Of a stretch of DNA of 35,086 nt, positions 27,071 to 35,086 are shown one piece after another. The notes under the pieces were generated by a model. The model searched no databases. It was not told the origin of the DNA and saw only the letters and a program-made list of their open reading frames with translations. The stretch is from Nitrosomonadales bacterium. GTDB lineage: Bacteria > Pseudomonadota > Gammaproteobacteria > Burkholderiales > Gallionellaceae. Where the stretch lies: NCBI GenBank assembly GCA_016208015.1, contig JACQYW010000001.1:1-35086 (forward strand), read 5' to 3'. Both the position numbers and the translations under genes were made by a program. How positions within the stretch are numbered: the stretch's first letter is position 1; every line of letters starts with the position of its first letter.

Positions 27071-27076
27071 AGAAAC

Positions 27077-27295
27077 ATGGCGAAAGAAGATGTCATCCAG
27101 ATGCAGGGTGAGATTGAGGAATCGTTGCCGAATGCAACGTTCAGGGTGAAGTTGGAAAATGGTTTTGTCGTACTGGGTTATATTTCGGGCAAGATGCGCA
27201 TGCACTACATCCGCATACTGCCGGGAGACAAGGTGACGGTTGAAGTGTCGCCTTACGATTTAAGCAAAGCGCGTATCGTTTTCCGCGCCAAGTAA
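27077..27295 (+). CDS. infA: Translation initiation factor IF-1
   Basis: IF-1 blocks the A site of the 30S subunit during initiation. The 72-residue product is a single OB fold, full length, with [20 protein letters not shown] and [20 protein letters not shown]. It lies six bases after secY and 24 before rpmJ; infA within the spc unit is common in Betaproteobacteria but not in E. coli. Confidence 0.99.
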   Translation: MAKEDVIQMQGEIEESLPNATFRVKLENGFVVLGYISGKMRMHYIRILPGDKVTVEVSPYDLSKARIVFRAK

Positions 27296-27319
27296 GTTGA
27301 GAGAAGCAAGGAGAAGCAA

Positions 27320-27436
27320 ATGAAAGTGCAAGCATCCGTGAAGAAAGTGTGCCGTAACTGCAAGATCGTGCGGCGCAATCGCGTGGTTCGTGTGATCTGC
27401 AGTAGCGATCCGCGTCACAAACAGCGCCAGGGTTGA
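27320..27436 (+). CDS. rpmJ: 50S ribosomal protein L36 (zinc-binding type)
   Basis: L36 is the smallest large-subunit protein, a zinc ribbon that supports 23S rRNA structure. The 38-codon frame reads [20 protein letters not shown] and on to HKQRQG, with ligands Cys11, Cys14, Cys27 and His33, so it is the zinc form. AAGGAG lies at 27308-27313. Its stop codon touches the -35 box of the next promoter. Confidence 0.98.
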   Translation: MKVQASVKKVCRNCKIVRRNRVVRVICSSDPRHKQRQG

Positions 27437-27466
27437 TTGAGACAAATCGCCGCTGGATGGTACAAT
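27437..27466 (+). promoter_or_regulatory. Candidate promoter for the alpha operon
   Basis: TTGAGA (27437-27442, five of six) and TACAAT (27461-27466, five of six) are 18 bases apart, with the -35 box beginning in the first base after the rpmJ stop. The start near 27473 gives a leader of only about 24 nt, too short for the S4-binding pseudoknot found before rpsM in E. coli. Confidence 0.75.
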
Positions 27467-27496
27467 TTACGACTTTTGAATGAATAGGGTAGCTGC

Positions 27497-27862
27497 ATGG
27501 CTCGTATTGCCGGTGTAAACATTCCAAACCATCAACACGCCGTGATCGCGTTGACCGCGATCTACGGTATCGGGCGCACTCGCTCACAGCAAATCTGTGC
27601 TGCGGCCGGGGTCGTCACAACCACCAAAGTGAAGGACATCAGCGATTCCGATATGGAAAAGCTGCGCGACGAAGTCGCCAAGTTCACGGTGGAAGGTGAC
27701 CTGCGTCGCGAAGTGACCATGAACATCAAGCGATTGATGGATCTGGGTTGCTATCGTGGTCTGCGCCACCGTCGCGGCTTGCCGTGTCGTGGTCAGCGTA
27801 CCCGCACCAATGCACGTACCCGCAAAGGTCCGCGTAAATCCATCGCAGGCGCGAAGAAGTAA
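27497..27862 (+). CDS. rpsM: 30S ribosomal protein S13
   Basis: S13 forms the head-to-50S bridges and contacts P-site tRNA with its C-terminal tail. The 121-residue product begins [20 protein letters not shown] and holds the helix-two-turn-helix region and the tail [26 protein letters not shown] is upstream. It is the first gene of the alpha unit. Confidence 0.99.
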   Translation: MARIAGVNIPNHQHAVIALTAIYGIGRTRSQQICAAAGVVTTTKVKDISDSDMEKLRDEVAKFTVEGDLRREVTMNIKRLMDLGCYRGLRHRRGLPCRGQRTRTNARTRKGPRKSIAGAKK

Positions 27863-27882
27863 TCTAGTAGAGGAACAGAGAA

Positions 27883-28272
<390 letters not shown>

Positions 28273-28284
28273 GGAGCATAGATC

Positions 28285-28914
28285 TTGGCTAGAAATCTTG
28301 ATGCAAAGTGCCGCAAGTGCCGCCGCGAAGGCGAAAAGCTGTTCTTGAAGGCAGAGAAGTGTTTCACCGACAAGTGCGCGGTCGAACGCCGTGCCTATCC
28401 GCCCGGTCAGCATGGTCAGAAGAAGAACACCCGTCTGTCCGAGTACGGTGGCCAGCTGCGTGAAAAGCAAAAGCTGCGCCGTATCTACGGCGTGCTGGAG
28501 CGTCAGTTCCGCCTGATCTACAAGCGTTCCGAACAGGCTCGCGGCATCACCGGCGAAACACTGCTACAGAACCTGGAATCGCGCCTGGACAACGTCGCTT
28601 ATCGTATGGGCTTCGGCGGCTCTCGTGCTGAAGCGCGTCAGACCGTGCGCCATAACGGCGTGATGGTCAACGGCAAACGCGTCAACATCCCATCCTTCAT
28701 GGTTCGCCCCGGCGATGTGGTGGAAGTGGCAGAACGCGCCAAAAACCAATTGCGCATCAAGTCCGCCCTGCAAGCTGCCGAACAACGCGGTTTCCCGGAA
28801 TGGCTCGAAGTGGATGCCAAGGGACTCAAGGGAACATTTAAAGCCGTTCCTCAGCGTTCTGAGTTGCCAGCCACGATCAACGAGCATCTCGTGGTCGAGT
28901 TGTATTCCAAGTAA
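28285..28914 (+). CDS. rpsD: 30S ribosomal protein S4 (zinc-binding, four-cysteine type)
   Basis: S4 starts 30S assembly at the five-way junction of 16S rRNA and can act as an antiterminator of rRNA transcription. The 209-residue product has four N-terminal cysteines (9, 12, 26, 31) in CRKCRREGE and [12 protein letters not shown], as in Thermus S4, whereas E. coli S4 lacks this site. The S4 RNA-binding domain follows ([20 protein letters not shown]). The start is TTG, eight bases after AAGGAG, with a stop in frame at 28279 and no nearby ATG. Confidence 0.98.
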   Translation: MARNLDAKCRKCRREGEKLFLKAEKCFTDKCAVERRAYPPGQHGQKKNTRLSEYGGQLREKQKLRRIYGVLERQFRLIYKRSEQARGITGETLLQNLESRLDNVAYRMGFGGSRAEARQTVRHNGVMVNGKRVNIPSFMVRPGDVVEVAERAKNQLRIKSALQAAEQRGFPEWLEVDAKGLKGTFKAVPQRSELPATINEHLVVELYSK

Positions 28915-28931
28915 TCCACGCGGAGTCGAAT

Positions 28932-29903
28932 ATGCCTAACAATAGTCTGTTGAAGCCCCGCATCATCGACGTGCAACGCATCTCCGCCACACAGGCGAAG
29001 GTCGTGATGGAGCCGTTCGAACGCGGCTACGGTCACACGCTGGGCAACGCGCTGCGCCGCGTGCTGCTGTCTTCCATGCCCGGCTACGCCGTGACTGAAG
29101 TCAAGATCGCCGGTGTGCTGCACGAGTACTCTTCCATCGACGGCGTGCAGGAAGACGTGGTCGAGATCCTGCTGAACCTCAAGGGTCTGGTACTCAAGCT
29201 GCACAATTCCCGTGAAGTGACCTTGCATCTGCGCAAGTCCGGCGCCGGCGTCGTGACGGCTGCCGACATCGAAGTCACTGCCGACACCGAAGTCATCAAC
29301 CCGACCCATGTCATCGCCCACCTGACTGCAGGCGGCAAGCTGGACATGGAGATCAAGGTCGAACAAGGTCGCGGTTACGTTTCCGCCATCTCGCGCATGC
29401 AACCCGGCGCGACCCGCCCGGTCGGTCATATCGCACTGGACGCATCGTTCAGCCCGATCTCCCGCGTCAGCTACGCAGTCGAGAGCGCCCGTGTCGAACA
29501 GCGCACCGACCTTGACAAGCTGATCATGGACATCGAGACCAACAGCGCCATCGATCCGGAAGAAGCCATTCGCTACTCCGCACGCGTGCTGATGGACCAA
29601 CTGTCCGTATTTGCCGCACTGGAAGGTACTCCGGCCCCGGTCGAGAAGCCCGCAGCGCCGAAGGTCGATCCGATGCTGCTGCGTCCTGTCGACGATCTGG
29701 AACTGACTCCGCGTTCTTCGAACTGTCTGAAGGCCCAGAGCATCCATTACATCGGCGACCTGATCCAGAACACCGAAGCGGATCTGCTGCGCACCCCGAA
29801 TCTGGGCCGCAAGTCGCTCAACGAAATCAAGCAAGTGCTGGCCGAACACGGTCTGTCGCTGGGCATGAAGTTGGAAAACTGGACGGCAATGTCCGAGAAA
29901 TAA
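28932..29903 (+). CDS. rpoA: DNA-directed RNA polymerase subunit alpha
   Basis: RpoA dimerises to seed polymerase assembly; its C-terminal domain binds UP elements and activators. The 323-residue product has the N-terminal dimerisation domain ([20 protein letters not shown], about 33-52), a linker rich in Ala and Pro (about 233-245), and the C-terminal domain with [14 protein letters not shown] and [14 protein letters not shown]. It lies among ribosomal genes in the alpha unit as in most bacteria. Confidence 0.99.
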   Translation: MPNNSLLKPRIIDVQRISATQAKVVMEPFERGYGHTLGNALRRVLLSSMPGYAVTEVKIAGVLHEYSSIDGVQEDVVEILLNLKGLVLKLHNSREVTLHLRKSGAGVVTAADIEVTADTEVINPTHVIAHLTAGGKLDMEIKVEQGRGYVSAISRMQPGATRPVGHIALDASFSPISRVSYAVESARVEQRTDLDKLIMDIETNSAIDPEEAIRYSARVLMDQLSVFAALEGTPAPVEKPAAPKVDPMLLRPVDDLELTPRSSNCLKAQSIHYIGDLIQNTEADLLRTPNLGRKSLNEIKQVLAEHGLSLGMKLENWTAMSEK

Positions 29904-29907
29904 ACTT

Positions 29908-29928
29908 CTTCAGCCGTGAGGCTGGAAG
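29908..29928 (+). other. Hairpin between rpoA and rplQ
   Basis: CTTCAGCC (29908-29915) pairs with GGCT and GAAG (29920-29923, 29925-29928), with one bulged G, around a GTGA tetraloop. It has no T run, so transcription should continue into rplQ. A processing or stability role is likely but not shown. Confidence 0.45.
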
Positions 29929-29943
29929 CAAGAGAGGAAAATC

Positions 29944-30336
29944 ATGCGTCACCGTTTAGGACTTAGAAAACTCAACCGCACCAGCAGCCACCGTTTGGCG
30001 ATGTTGCGCAACATGACCGTTTCGCTGCTGCGTCACGAAGTCATCAAGACAACCCTGCCGAAGGCCAAGGAACTGCGCCGCGTCGCCGAACCTATCCTGA
30101 CACTGGGCAAGAACCCCAGCCTGGCAAACAAGCGTCTGGCATTCGCCCGTCTGCGCGACCGCGAGATCGTGACCAAGCTGTTCGACGAACTCGGCCCGCG
30201 CTACGCGGCCCGCAACGGCGGCTACTCGCGTATCCTGAAGTTCGGTTTCCGCAAGGGCGACAATGCACCGATGGCACTGGTCGAACTGCTGGACCGCCCG
30301 GCTGATGCACAAGTGGTAGAAGTCGCAGGCGAATAA
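29944..30336 (+). CDS. rplQ: 50S ribosomal protein L17
   Basis: L17 lies near the tunnel exit and is required for large-subunit assembly. The 130-residue product begins [20 protein letters not shown] and ends in an acidic tail as in relatives. GAGAGGAAA precedes the ATG. It is the last gene of the supercluster; a strong terminator follows 25 bp downstream. Confidence 0.99.
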   Translation: MRHRLGLRKLNRTSSHRLAMLRNMTVSLLRHEVIKTTLPKAKELRRVAEPILTLGKNPSLANKRLAFARLRDREIVTKLFDELGPRYAARNGGYSRILKFGFRKGDNAPMALVELLDRPADAQVVEVAGE

Positions 30337-30361
30337 GCCTCAGCGCCGCAAGCAACACCAG

Positions 30362-30393
30362 ACAAAGCCGGACTTGTTCCGGCTTTGTTTTTT
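30362..30393 (+). terminator. Bidirectional intrinsic terminator
   Basis: ACAAAGCCGGA (30362-30372) pairs perfectly with TCCGGCTTTGT (30378-30388) around CTTGT and runs into TTTTTT (30388-30393). It ends the alpha unit. The membrane-protein gene on the minus strand ends nine bases beyond at 30402; in that direction the hairpin is followed by few T, so termination may be weaker. Confidence 0.93.
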
Positions 30394-30401
30394 GTGCGGC
30401 C

Positions 30402-30812
30402 TTAAGAGAACCAGCGCAGAAAGGCGGCGGCGGAGATCGCGGTGACCGCCAGCACGGCAGATGAGATCCACACCCTTTCCAGGCGCTGTTCCTTCCAGCG
30501 TTCGCCAGACCACAGGTATGCCGCGAGCATCAGGATGCCGAGCGTCGCACAGATCATCTTGATGCCCAGCGCGTAAGTAGCGATCCCGGAGATGTCAGGT
30601 AGCTCGTGGTAGTAATAGTAAGTGGTCATCCCGAAGGTGGCGCCGCTTGCCGCCTGCGTCAACCAGCCGATCAGCACAAGCTGCGCAATCTTCCTTCGCA
30701 TGGCGCGATCACGCCACTTCAGGGCGAGCAGCGAACCTCCCACCACTGCTACCGCCCCCAGGTTATGCACAACCTGGATCGCTGCATAGCTCAGGTTTTG
30801 AACATCGCTCAT
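30402..30812 (-). CDS. Small four-helix membrane protein (CopD-like, uncertain)
   Basis: The 136-residue product has four predicted membrane segments (about 9-31, 42-62, 77-100, 113-132). His16 in helix 1 (IQVVHNLGA) and His69 after a YYYY run are candidate metal or haem ligands. The helix pattern and the VVHNLGAVAVVGG motif recall small CopD-type or similar haem/copper membrane proteins, but I do not recognise a definite family. The ATG at 30812 lies in an ATGA overlap with the upstream exported-protein gene, so the two are translationally coupled and probably work together. An ATG 16 codons upstream lies inside that gene and is less likely. Confidence 0.8.
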   Translation of the reverse strand: MSDVQNLSYAAIQVVHNLGAVAVVGGSLLALKWRDRAMRRKIAQLVLIGWLTQAASGATFGMTTYYYYHELPDISGIATYALGIKMICATLGILMLAAYLWSGERWKEQRLERVWISSAVLAVTAISAAAFLRWFS

Positions 30813-31144
30813 TGCGCCGTCACCTCGACACAGGTCTCTAGCCCGGTCGACATATGCCACTTGGTATTCTCGGTCAGGCAGATCTTGTGTTTGCCGGGTG
30901 TCATTGCGTCAAGCTCGGTATTGCCTTTCAACTGGCGCAGGACATCGATGCGCTTGTCGTCGAGATAAAGGTGCAGATGGTCGCCCTTGGGGCCGAGCAT
31001 GGCTTCGTAGTTGACCGGAACCTTCGCGGTGGCGCTGACCATGGCGCCGTTGGCGGGGGAGTTGATGGTGATCTTGCCGTCTGCTGCCAGAGCCTGGCCA
31101 TAAGCAAGCGCCAGGAAGAGGGGAATCAAAAGCCTGGTTTTCAT
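30809..31144 (-). CDS. Small exported protein of unknown function
   Basis: The 111-residue product starts with a clear signal peptide (MKTRLLIPLFLALAYGQALA, cut near 20-21), leaving about 90 residues in the periplasm. The mature part is beta-rich and Ig-like in texture, with GDHLHLYLDD (54-63), WHMS (96-99) and a possible Cys89-Cys105 disulfide. The His and Met residues would suit a metal site, and the coupled membrane partner has a CopD-like look, so copper or redox handling is a reasonable guess only. AAGGAG lies eight bases before the ATG at 31144; an earlier in-frame ATG would remove the signal peptide from the N-terminus. Confidence 0.85.
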   Translation of the reverse strand: MKTRLLIPLFLALAYGQALAADGKITINSPANGAMVSATAKVPVNYEAMLGPKGDHLHLYLDDKRIDVLRQLKGNTELDAMTPGKHKICLTENTKWHMSTGLETCVEVTAQ

Positions 31145-31186
31145 GATCGTTCTCCTTGTATGAATTACCGAAGGAAACGCATCATC

Positions 31187-31215
31187 ATCTAACAATAACC
31201 AATCAAGAAAGTCAA
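31187..31215 (-). promoter_or_regulatory. Candidate promoter for the exported/membrane protein pair
   Basis: On the minus strand TTGACT (31215-31210) and TTAGAT (31192-31187) are 17 bases apart; the -35 box is good, the -10 box weak (three matches). It lies directly behind the uvrA terminator hairpin, so the pair is probably an independent unit. Confidence 0.45.
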
Positions 31216-31257
31216 GAATTAGCAGCCTTCCAGTCCAAGCGGAAAGGCTGCTAATTC
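31216..31257 (-). terminator. Terminator hairpin downstream of uvrA
   Basis: GAATTAGCAGCCTT (31216-31229) pairs perfectly over 14 bases with AAGGCTGCTAATTC (31244-31257), with a further C-G extension possible in the loop. On the minus strand it is followed by TTGACTTTCTT, T-rich but broken. It starts ten bases after the uvrA stop codon. Confidence 0.8.
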
Positions 31258-31266
31258 ATAATTACA

Positions 31267-34086
31267 TCATTGGCTTAGTAGTTTTTTGAGGTATGGCCCG
31301 GTCACGCTGTCCTTGCTCGCCACGATATCCTTGGGCGAACCCTGTGCCACGATGATGCCGCCGCCGTCGCCGCCTTCCGGTCCCAGATCGATCACCCAGT
31401 CTGCGGTTTTGATCACGTCCAGATTGTGCTCGATCACCACCAGCGTGTTGCCCTGGTCGCGCAGGGTGTGGATCACCTTGAGCAGCATATCGATGTCGTG
31501 GAAGTGCAGGCCGGTGGTCGGCTCGTCGAGGATATACAGCGTGCGTCCGGTGTCGCGCTTGGACAACTCCAGCGACAGCTTCACGCGCTGCGCCTCGCCG
31601 CCCGAGAGCGTCGTCGCGCTCTGGCCCAGCGTGATGTAACCCAGGCCCACGTCGAGCAGCGTCTTCAGCTTGCGCGCGAGGATAGGTACGGCAGAAAAGA
31701 ACTCGTGTGCCTGCTCTACTGTCATGTTCAGCACCTTGTGGATGTTCGCGCCCTTGTATTGCACCTCCAGCGTCTCGCGGTTGTAGCGCTGGCCGTGGCA
31801 CACGTCGCAGGGCACATACACGTCCGGCAGAAAGTGCATCTCCACCTTGATCACGCCGTCGCCCTGGCACGATTCGCAGCGCCCGCCCTTCACGTTGAAA
31901 GAGAAGCGCCCCGGCCCGTAGCCGCGCTCACGCGAGGTCGGCACGCCCGCGAACAAATCGCGTATCGGCGTGAACAGCCCGGTATAGGTCGCCGGGTTGG
32001 AACGCGGCGTGCGCCCGATGGGCGACTGGTCCACGCTGATCACCTTGTCGAAGAATTCCAGTCCCTCGATCTCGCGGTATGGTGCAGGCTCGGCATTGCT
32101 GCCGTACAGATGCTTCGCCACCGCGTTGTAGAGCGTGTCGTTGATGAGTGTGGACTTGCCCGAACCGGACACGCCCGCGATGCAGGTGAGCAGCCCCACC
32201 GGCAGATCCAGCGTCACATCCTTCAGGTTGTTGCCGCAGGCGCCGAGGATGCGCAGATGGCGCTCGGCATCGGGCTTGCAGTATTGGGTCGGCAGCGGGA
32301 TGCTACGCCGGCCGGAAAGGTAATCGCCGGTGAGCGATTGCGGGTCGGCACATACTTCATCCGGCGTGCCTTGCGCCACCACCTGGCCGCCATGCTCGCC
32401 CGCACCCGGCCCCATATCCACCACATAGTCGGCGGTGCGTATCGCGTCCTCGTCGTGCTCTACCACGATCACGCTGTTGCCCATGTCGCGCAGGCGCTTC
32501 AGCGTGTCCAGCAGGCGGTCGTTGTCGCGCTGGTGCAATCCGATCGATGGCTCGTCCAGCACATACATCACGCCGGTCAGTCCCGAGCCGATCTGTGAAG
32601 CCAGACGGATGCGCTGCGCCTCGCCGCCGGAGAGCGTCTCGGCGGAACGATCCAGCGACAGGTAATCCAGCCCCACGTTGTTGAGGAAAGTGAGACGGCT
32701 GGCGATCTCCTGCACGATCTTCTCGGCGATGGCCTGCTTGTTGCCGGGCAGTTTCACGCCCTGGAAGAAAGTCAGCGCCTGCTTCAGCGGCAGCGCGCTT
32801 AATTCATAGATGGCGCGGTCGGCCACGCGCACATGGCGTGCCTCTTCGCGCAAGCGCGTGCCATTGCAGTCCGGGCAGGAACAGGAGTTGAGGTACTTCG
32901 CCAGCTCCTCGCGCACCGTCGGCGATTCCGTCTCGTTGTAGCGCCGCTCCAGATTGTTCACGATGCCCTCGAAGGCATGCTCGCGCAGCATCTTCTTGCC
33001 GCGCTCGTTCAGGTAGGTGAAGGCGATCTCGTCGTGCCCGCTGCCGTACAGCACCACCTGCTGGATCTTCTGCGGCAAGCTCTCGAACGGCCGCTCCAGA
33101 TCGAAATCGTAATGCTTCGCCAGACTGTCCAGCATCTGGTAATAGAACTGGTTGCGTCTGTCCCAACCCTTGATCGCGCCACCGGAGAGCGACAGGTTGG
33201 GGAAAACCACGATGCGCGCCGGATCGAAGAACGAGATCACGCCCAGGCCGTCGCACTTCGGGCATGCGCCCATCGGGCTGTTGAACGAGAACAGGCGCGG
33301 TTCCAGCTCCTGCAGCGAGTAGTTGCAAACCGGGCAGGCGAACTTGGCCGAGAACAGATGCTCCTTGCCCGACTCCATCTCCACCGCCAGCGCGCGGCCA
33401 TCGGCATGGCGCAGCGCCGTCTCGAACGACTCCGCCAGACGCTGCTTGATATCCGGCGAAACCTTTAGCCGGTCCACCACGATCTCGATGGTGTGTTTGG
33501 AATTCTTCGCCAGCTTCGGCAGCGCATCCATCTCGCACACCTTGCCGTTCACGCGCAGGCGCACAAAACCCTGCGCACGCAACTCGTCGAACAGATCAGC
33601 CTGCTCGCCCTTGCGCTCCACCACGATGGGCGACAGGATCATCACCTTCGTGCCTTCCGGCAGCGCCAGCACCGCATCCACCATCTGCCCCACCGACTGC
33701 GCCTGCAGGATGATGTCATGCTGCGGACAATGCGGATCGCCCGCTCGCGCAAACAACAGACGCAGGTAATCGTGAATCTCGGTCACGGTACCCACAGTGG
33801 AACGCGGGTTATGCGATGTCGCCTTCTGCTCGATGGCGATGGCGGGCGAGAGCCCCTCGATCAGGTCCACATCCGGCTTCTCCATCAACTGCAGGAACTG
33901 GCGCGCATATGCCGAAAGCGACTCCACATAACGCCGCTGCCCCTCGGCATACAGCGTATCGAACGCGAGTGAGGACTTGCCCGAACCGGAAAGACCGGTG
34001 ATCACCACCAGCTGATTGCGCGGCAGATCGAGGCTGATGTTCTTGAGATTGTGGGTGCGAGCACCGCGTATTTTTATGTATTCCAT
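31267..34086 (-). CDS. uvrA: UvrABC system protein A (excinuclease ATPase)
   Basis: UvrA is the damage-sensing dimeric ABC-type ATPase of nucleotide excision repair, which loads UvrB on distorted DNA. The 939-residue product (940 in E. coli) has two ATPase halves: Walker A GLSGSGKS at 31-38 and GVSGSGKST in the second half, and the signatures [16 protein letters not shown] and [16 protein letters not shown]. Zinc sites are visible in [23 protein letters not shown] and [16 protein letters not shown]. The ATG at 34086 matches the family N-terminus ([17 protein letters not shown]); an upstream in-frame start would add 20 residues and lie in the predicted promoter. The Shine-Dalgarno is poor. Confidence 0.98.
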   Translation of the reverse strand: MEYIKIRGARTHNLKNISLDLPRNQLVVITGLSGSGKSSLAFDTLYAEGQRRYVESLSAYARQFLQLMEKPDVDLIEGLSPAIAIEQKATSHNPRSTVGTVTEIHDYLRLLFARAGDPHCPQHDIILQAQSVGQMVDAVLALPEGTKVMILSPIVVERKGEQADLFDELRAQGFVRLRVNGKVCEMDALPKLAKNSKHTIEIVVDRLKVSPDIKQRLAESFETALRHADGRALAVEMESGKEHLFSAKFACPVCNYSLQELEPRLFSFNSPMGACPKCDGLGVISFFDPARIVVFPNLSLSGGAIKGWDRRNQFYYQMLDSLAKHYDFDLERPFESLPQKIQQVVLYGSGHDEIAFTYLNERGKKMLREHAFEGIVNNLERRYNETESPTVREELAKYLNSCSCPDCNGTRLREEARHVRVADRAIYELSALPLKQALTFFQGVKLPGNKQAIAEKIVQEIASRLTFLNNVGLDYLSLDRSAETLSGGEAQRIRLASQIGSGLTGVMYVLDEPSIGLHQRDNDRLLDTLKRLRDMGNSVIVVEHDEDAIRTADYVVDMGPGAGEHGGQVVAQGTPDEVCADPQSLTGDYLSGRRSIPLPTQYCKPDAERHLRILGACGNNLKDVTLDLPVGLLTCIAGVSGSGKSTLINDTLYNAVAKHLYGSNAEPAPYREIEGLEFFDKVISVDQSPIGRTPRSNPATYTGLFTPIRDLFAGVPTSRERGYGPGRFSFNVKGGRCESCQGDGVIKVEMHFLPDVYVPCDVCHGQRYNRETLEVQYKGANIHKVLNMTVEQAHEFFSAVPILARKLKTLLDVGLGYITLGQSATTLSGGEAQRVKLSLELSKRDTGRTLYILDEPTTGLHFHDIDMLLKVIHTLRDQGNTLVVIEHNLDVIKTADWVIDLGPEGGDGGGIIVAQGSPKDIVASKDSVTGPYLKKLLSQ

Positions 34087-34117
34087 GCCAAGCAGAGAGT
34101 CAGAAGAGCGACTGGAC

Positions 34118-34146
34118 AATATACGCGAAAACGGAAGCTTTCCCAA
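34118..34146 (-). promoter_or_regulatory. Candidate uvrA promoter
   Basis: On the minus strand TTGGGA (34146-34141, four of six) and TATATT (34123-34118, five of six) are 17 bases apart, giving a leader of about 25 nt. No LexA box of the CTGT-N8-ACAG type was found nearby, so SOS control is not visible. Confidence 0.65.
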
Positions 34147-34178
34147 CTGACAGAATCAGGATTAATAGAGGGAAAAAT

Positions 34179-34241
34179 CCCGTTCGCGCAGAGCCTGTCG
34201 AAGCATGAATGGCTTCGCTTCCTCCAGCCTGTCAAAACAGG
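34179..34241. repeat. Small palindromes in the uvrA-KAP spacer
   Basis: The spacer (34087-34362) holds CGAAGC/GCTTCG (34199-34204, 34212-34217) and CCTGT/ACAGG (34228-34232, 34237-34241). The segment CCCGTTCG...GAGCCTGTCGAAG (34179-34203) resembles a degenerate copy of the dispersed intergenic palindrome CGTTCGCCCTGAGCYTGTCG common in Beta- and Gammaproteobacteria. No gene is seen in the spacer. Confidence 0.45.
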
Positions 34242-34251
34242 GGCTTAACCC

Positions 34252-34280
34252 TTGCTGCACTACTGCCATGTCCGTATAGT
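34252..34280 (+). promoter_or_regulatory. Candidate promoter for the KAP NTPase gene
   Basis: TTGCTG (34252-34257, three of six) and TATAGT (34275-34280, five of six) are 17 bases apart, with a leader of about 76 nt before the ATG at 34363. Divergent to uvrA. Confidence 0.4.
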
Positions 34281-34362
34281 TCAGCCCAATTGCACATTCG
34301 CCTCAATACAACAAGCTGCTACGGGTATGCGGCTGGCGTACTAATAACGGAGCAAATAGTCC

Positions 34363-34962
34363 ATGGCACTACCCTTCTATATTCCAGATCGCCCCGCAGC
34401 AGAAGATTCATTTGGTCGCTCGCATTTTGCAGTGGCTCTGTCTCGTTCTCTGCTGCTACCAAAGGGCAGTCACGGCCTAGTCGTCGGTATCGAGGGGAAT
34501 TGGGGCTCCGGTAAGAGCACACTCATTGGCTTTGTTACAAAGAACTTTGCTAGCGTAACCGAGGGTAGCGTGCCAATTGTGGTGGAATTTAATCCTTGGA
34601 TGGTTAGTAACACAGGTGCCTTAGTAGAGGCTCTGATTGGTCAAATTGCGGCTTCGATAGGCAAGGATATCTCCGTTGGCAATAAAGGAATCGAAGTTGG
34701 ACAGAAGTTGCTTGGTTACGTTGGTCTTTTAAAGCATCTGAAATATCTAAAATATGTTCCTGCTTTGAGCTGGGCTGGAAATATTGCTGCCGATATTCCA
34801 GAAGTCGTGCAAACGGTAGCTGCTACCGCAGAACAGGGGGCAGAGGCTGGACACAAGGCGATTGAGGATTTCAAAAAATTATTGCCATCCTTGGATTTGC
34901 CACAACAAAGGAATGAAGTAATAGAAGCATTAGATGGTCTGGATCGTGTTGGTACGCGTTGA
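34363..34962 (+). pseudogene. KAP-type P-loop NTPase, truncated by an insertion element
   Basis: KAP NTPases (Kidins220/ARMS and PifA type) are large membrane-linked ATPases; bacterial members include phage-exclusion protein PifA, but most are uncharacterised. The 199-codon frame has the N-terminal DRPAAEDSFGR segment (9-19), Walker A GIEGNWGSGKST at 42-53 and the family hallmark FNPW at 76-79. It stops before the Walker B aspartates, after NEVIEALDGLD. The last residues RVGTR and the stop come from sequence that looks like an insertion-sequence end beginning near 34946. The gene uses TTA (4), CTA (4) and TCA (1), codons absent from rpoB, and is AT-richer than its neighbours, suggesting recent acquisition. 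CGGAG lies ten bases before the ATG. Confidence 0.8.
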
Positions 34963-35007
34963 ATATTACCCAGAAAACCTAGCCTCTGCGCGCTGAAAAT
35001 TACCCAG
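34956..35007 (+). repeat. Paired 18-bp terminal repeats of the insertion element
   Basis: Copy 1 (34956-34973) is GCGTTGAATATTACCCAG and copy 2 (34990-35007) is GCGCTGAAAATTACCCAG. Direct repeats near an end are typical transposase-binding sites in IS21-type elements. Confidence 0.8.
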
Positions 35008-35020
35008 GTGATTAACCTCC

Positions 35021-35043
35021 TCCATTCCGATTTTCGGAATGGA
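35021..35043. other. Perfect hairpin upstream of the putative transposase start
   Basis: TCCATTCCGA (35021-35030) pairs with TCGGAATGGA (35034-35043) around TTT. It lies between the terminal repeats and the ribosome-binding site and may keep outside transcription from driving the transposase, or be a terminator read from either side; no T run follows. Confidence 0.65.
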
Positions 35044-35064
35044 GAAACCAAGGAGATGATCACC

Positions 35065-35086
35065 ATGAAATTACTGGGTAAAGTAA
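35065..35086 (+). CDS. Start of a putative transposase gene (partial)
   Basis: An open frame begins ATG AAA TTA CTG GGT (MKLLGKV) and runs off the window end. AAGGAG (35050-35055) lies nine bases upstream; an in-frame ATG at 35056 is too close to it. Only seven codons are visible, so identity as a transposase (IstA-like) rests on its position behind the terminal repeats. Confidence 0.4.

Larger units (their letters stand above)
34946..35086 (+). mobile_element. Left end of an insertion sequence (probably IS21-like), partial
   Basis: Two 18-base copies of GCGTTGAATATTACCCAG-type sequence (34956-34973 and 34990-35007, two mismatches) lie 34 bases apart, and CTGGGTAA at 35074-35081 is an inverted copy of their core. 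A perfect hairpin and a start codon with strong ribosome-binding site follow. Multiple terminal repeats and a TGT-beginning end (34947) before a transposase gene fit the IS21 family, but the transposase is cut off by the window end. The left boundary is inferred from where the KAP reading frame loses homology-like sequence. Confidence 0.6.

Noticed and set aside
31426..32598. Plus-strand frame of 390 codons opposite uvrA
   Set aside because: It is a shadow of uvrA, whose ABC motifs and zinc sites are unambiguous on the minus strand.
34087..34362. LexA (SOS) box upstream of uvrA
   Set aside because: CCTGTCAAAACAGG has only four bases between the half sites instead of eight, and no other CTG-N10-CAG match was found.

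Overview
The window is a 35 kb stretch of a betaproteobacterial chromosome. It carries the classic translation and transcription supercluster followed by a short accessory tail. The protein sequences and gene order (tuf-trnW-secE-nusG-rplKAJL-rpoBC-rpsLG-fusA-tuf-S10-spc-alpha, with infA between secY and rpmJ) fit Betaproteobacteria. The cysteine-rich S4 and general protein texture suggest Nitrosomonadales, perhaps near Gallionellaceae; that placement is an inference from memory of the families, not a computed tree.

Layout. (1) 1-1187: the last 47 codons of one tuf copy, tRNA-Trp(CCA), secE and nusG. (2) 1188-12118: the L11-L1 and L10-L12 genes with leader structures, a terminator-like attenuator, then rpoB and rpoC. 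(3) 12119-16488: a strong sigma70-type promoter, then rpsL, rpsG, fusA and a complete tuf. (4) 16489-21555: S10 operon genes rpsJ to rpsQ, behind a short leader with a boxA-like site. (5) 21556-27436: a second promoter and a three-hairpin leader, then the spc genes rplN to secY, infA and rpmJ. (6) 27437-30393: a third promoter, then rpsM, rpsK, rpsD, rpoA, rplQ and a strong bidirectional terminator. (7) 30402-34086, minus strand: uvrA, then a two-gene unit of a small exported protein and a small four-helix membrane protein. (8) 34087-35086: an intergenic region with small palindromes, then a KAP-type P-loop NTPase gene of different codon usage that stops abruptly where an insertion-sequence end (probably IS21-like) seems to begin; the window ends inside that element.

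The genes of sections 1-6 supply the ribosome, elongation factors, RNA polymerase core subunits, NusG and the SecYE translocon. Their junctions hold most of what can be learned: autogenous leaders, internal promoters, an attenuator, and unusual TTG starts on rplJ and rpsD. No complete undescribed system is visible. The best leads are the rplN leader, the boxA-like site before rpsJ (NusE), the exported/membrane protein pair downstream of uvrA, and the interrupted KAP NTPase. Both ends of the window lie in repeated sequence (tuf on the left, the insertion element on the right), so the window is probably a whole assembly contig bounded by repeats.
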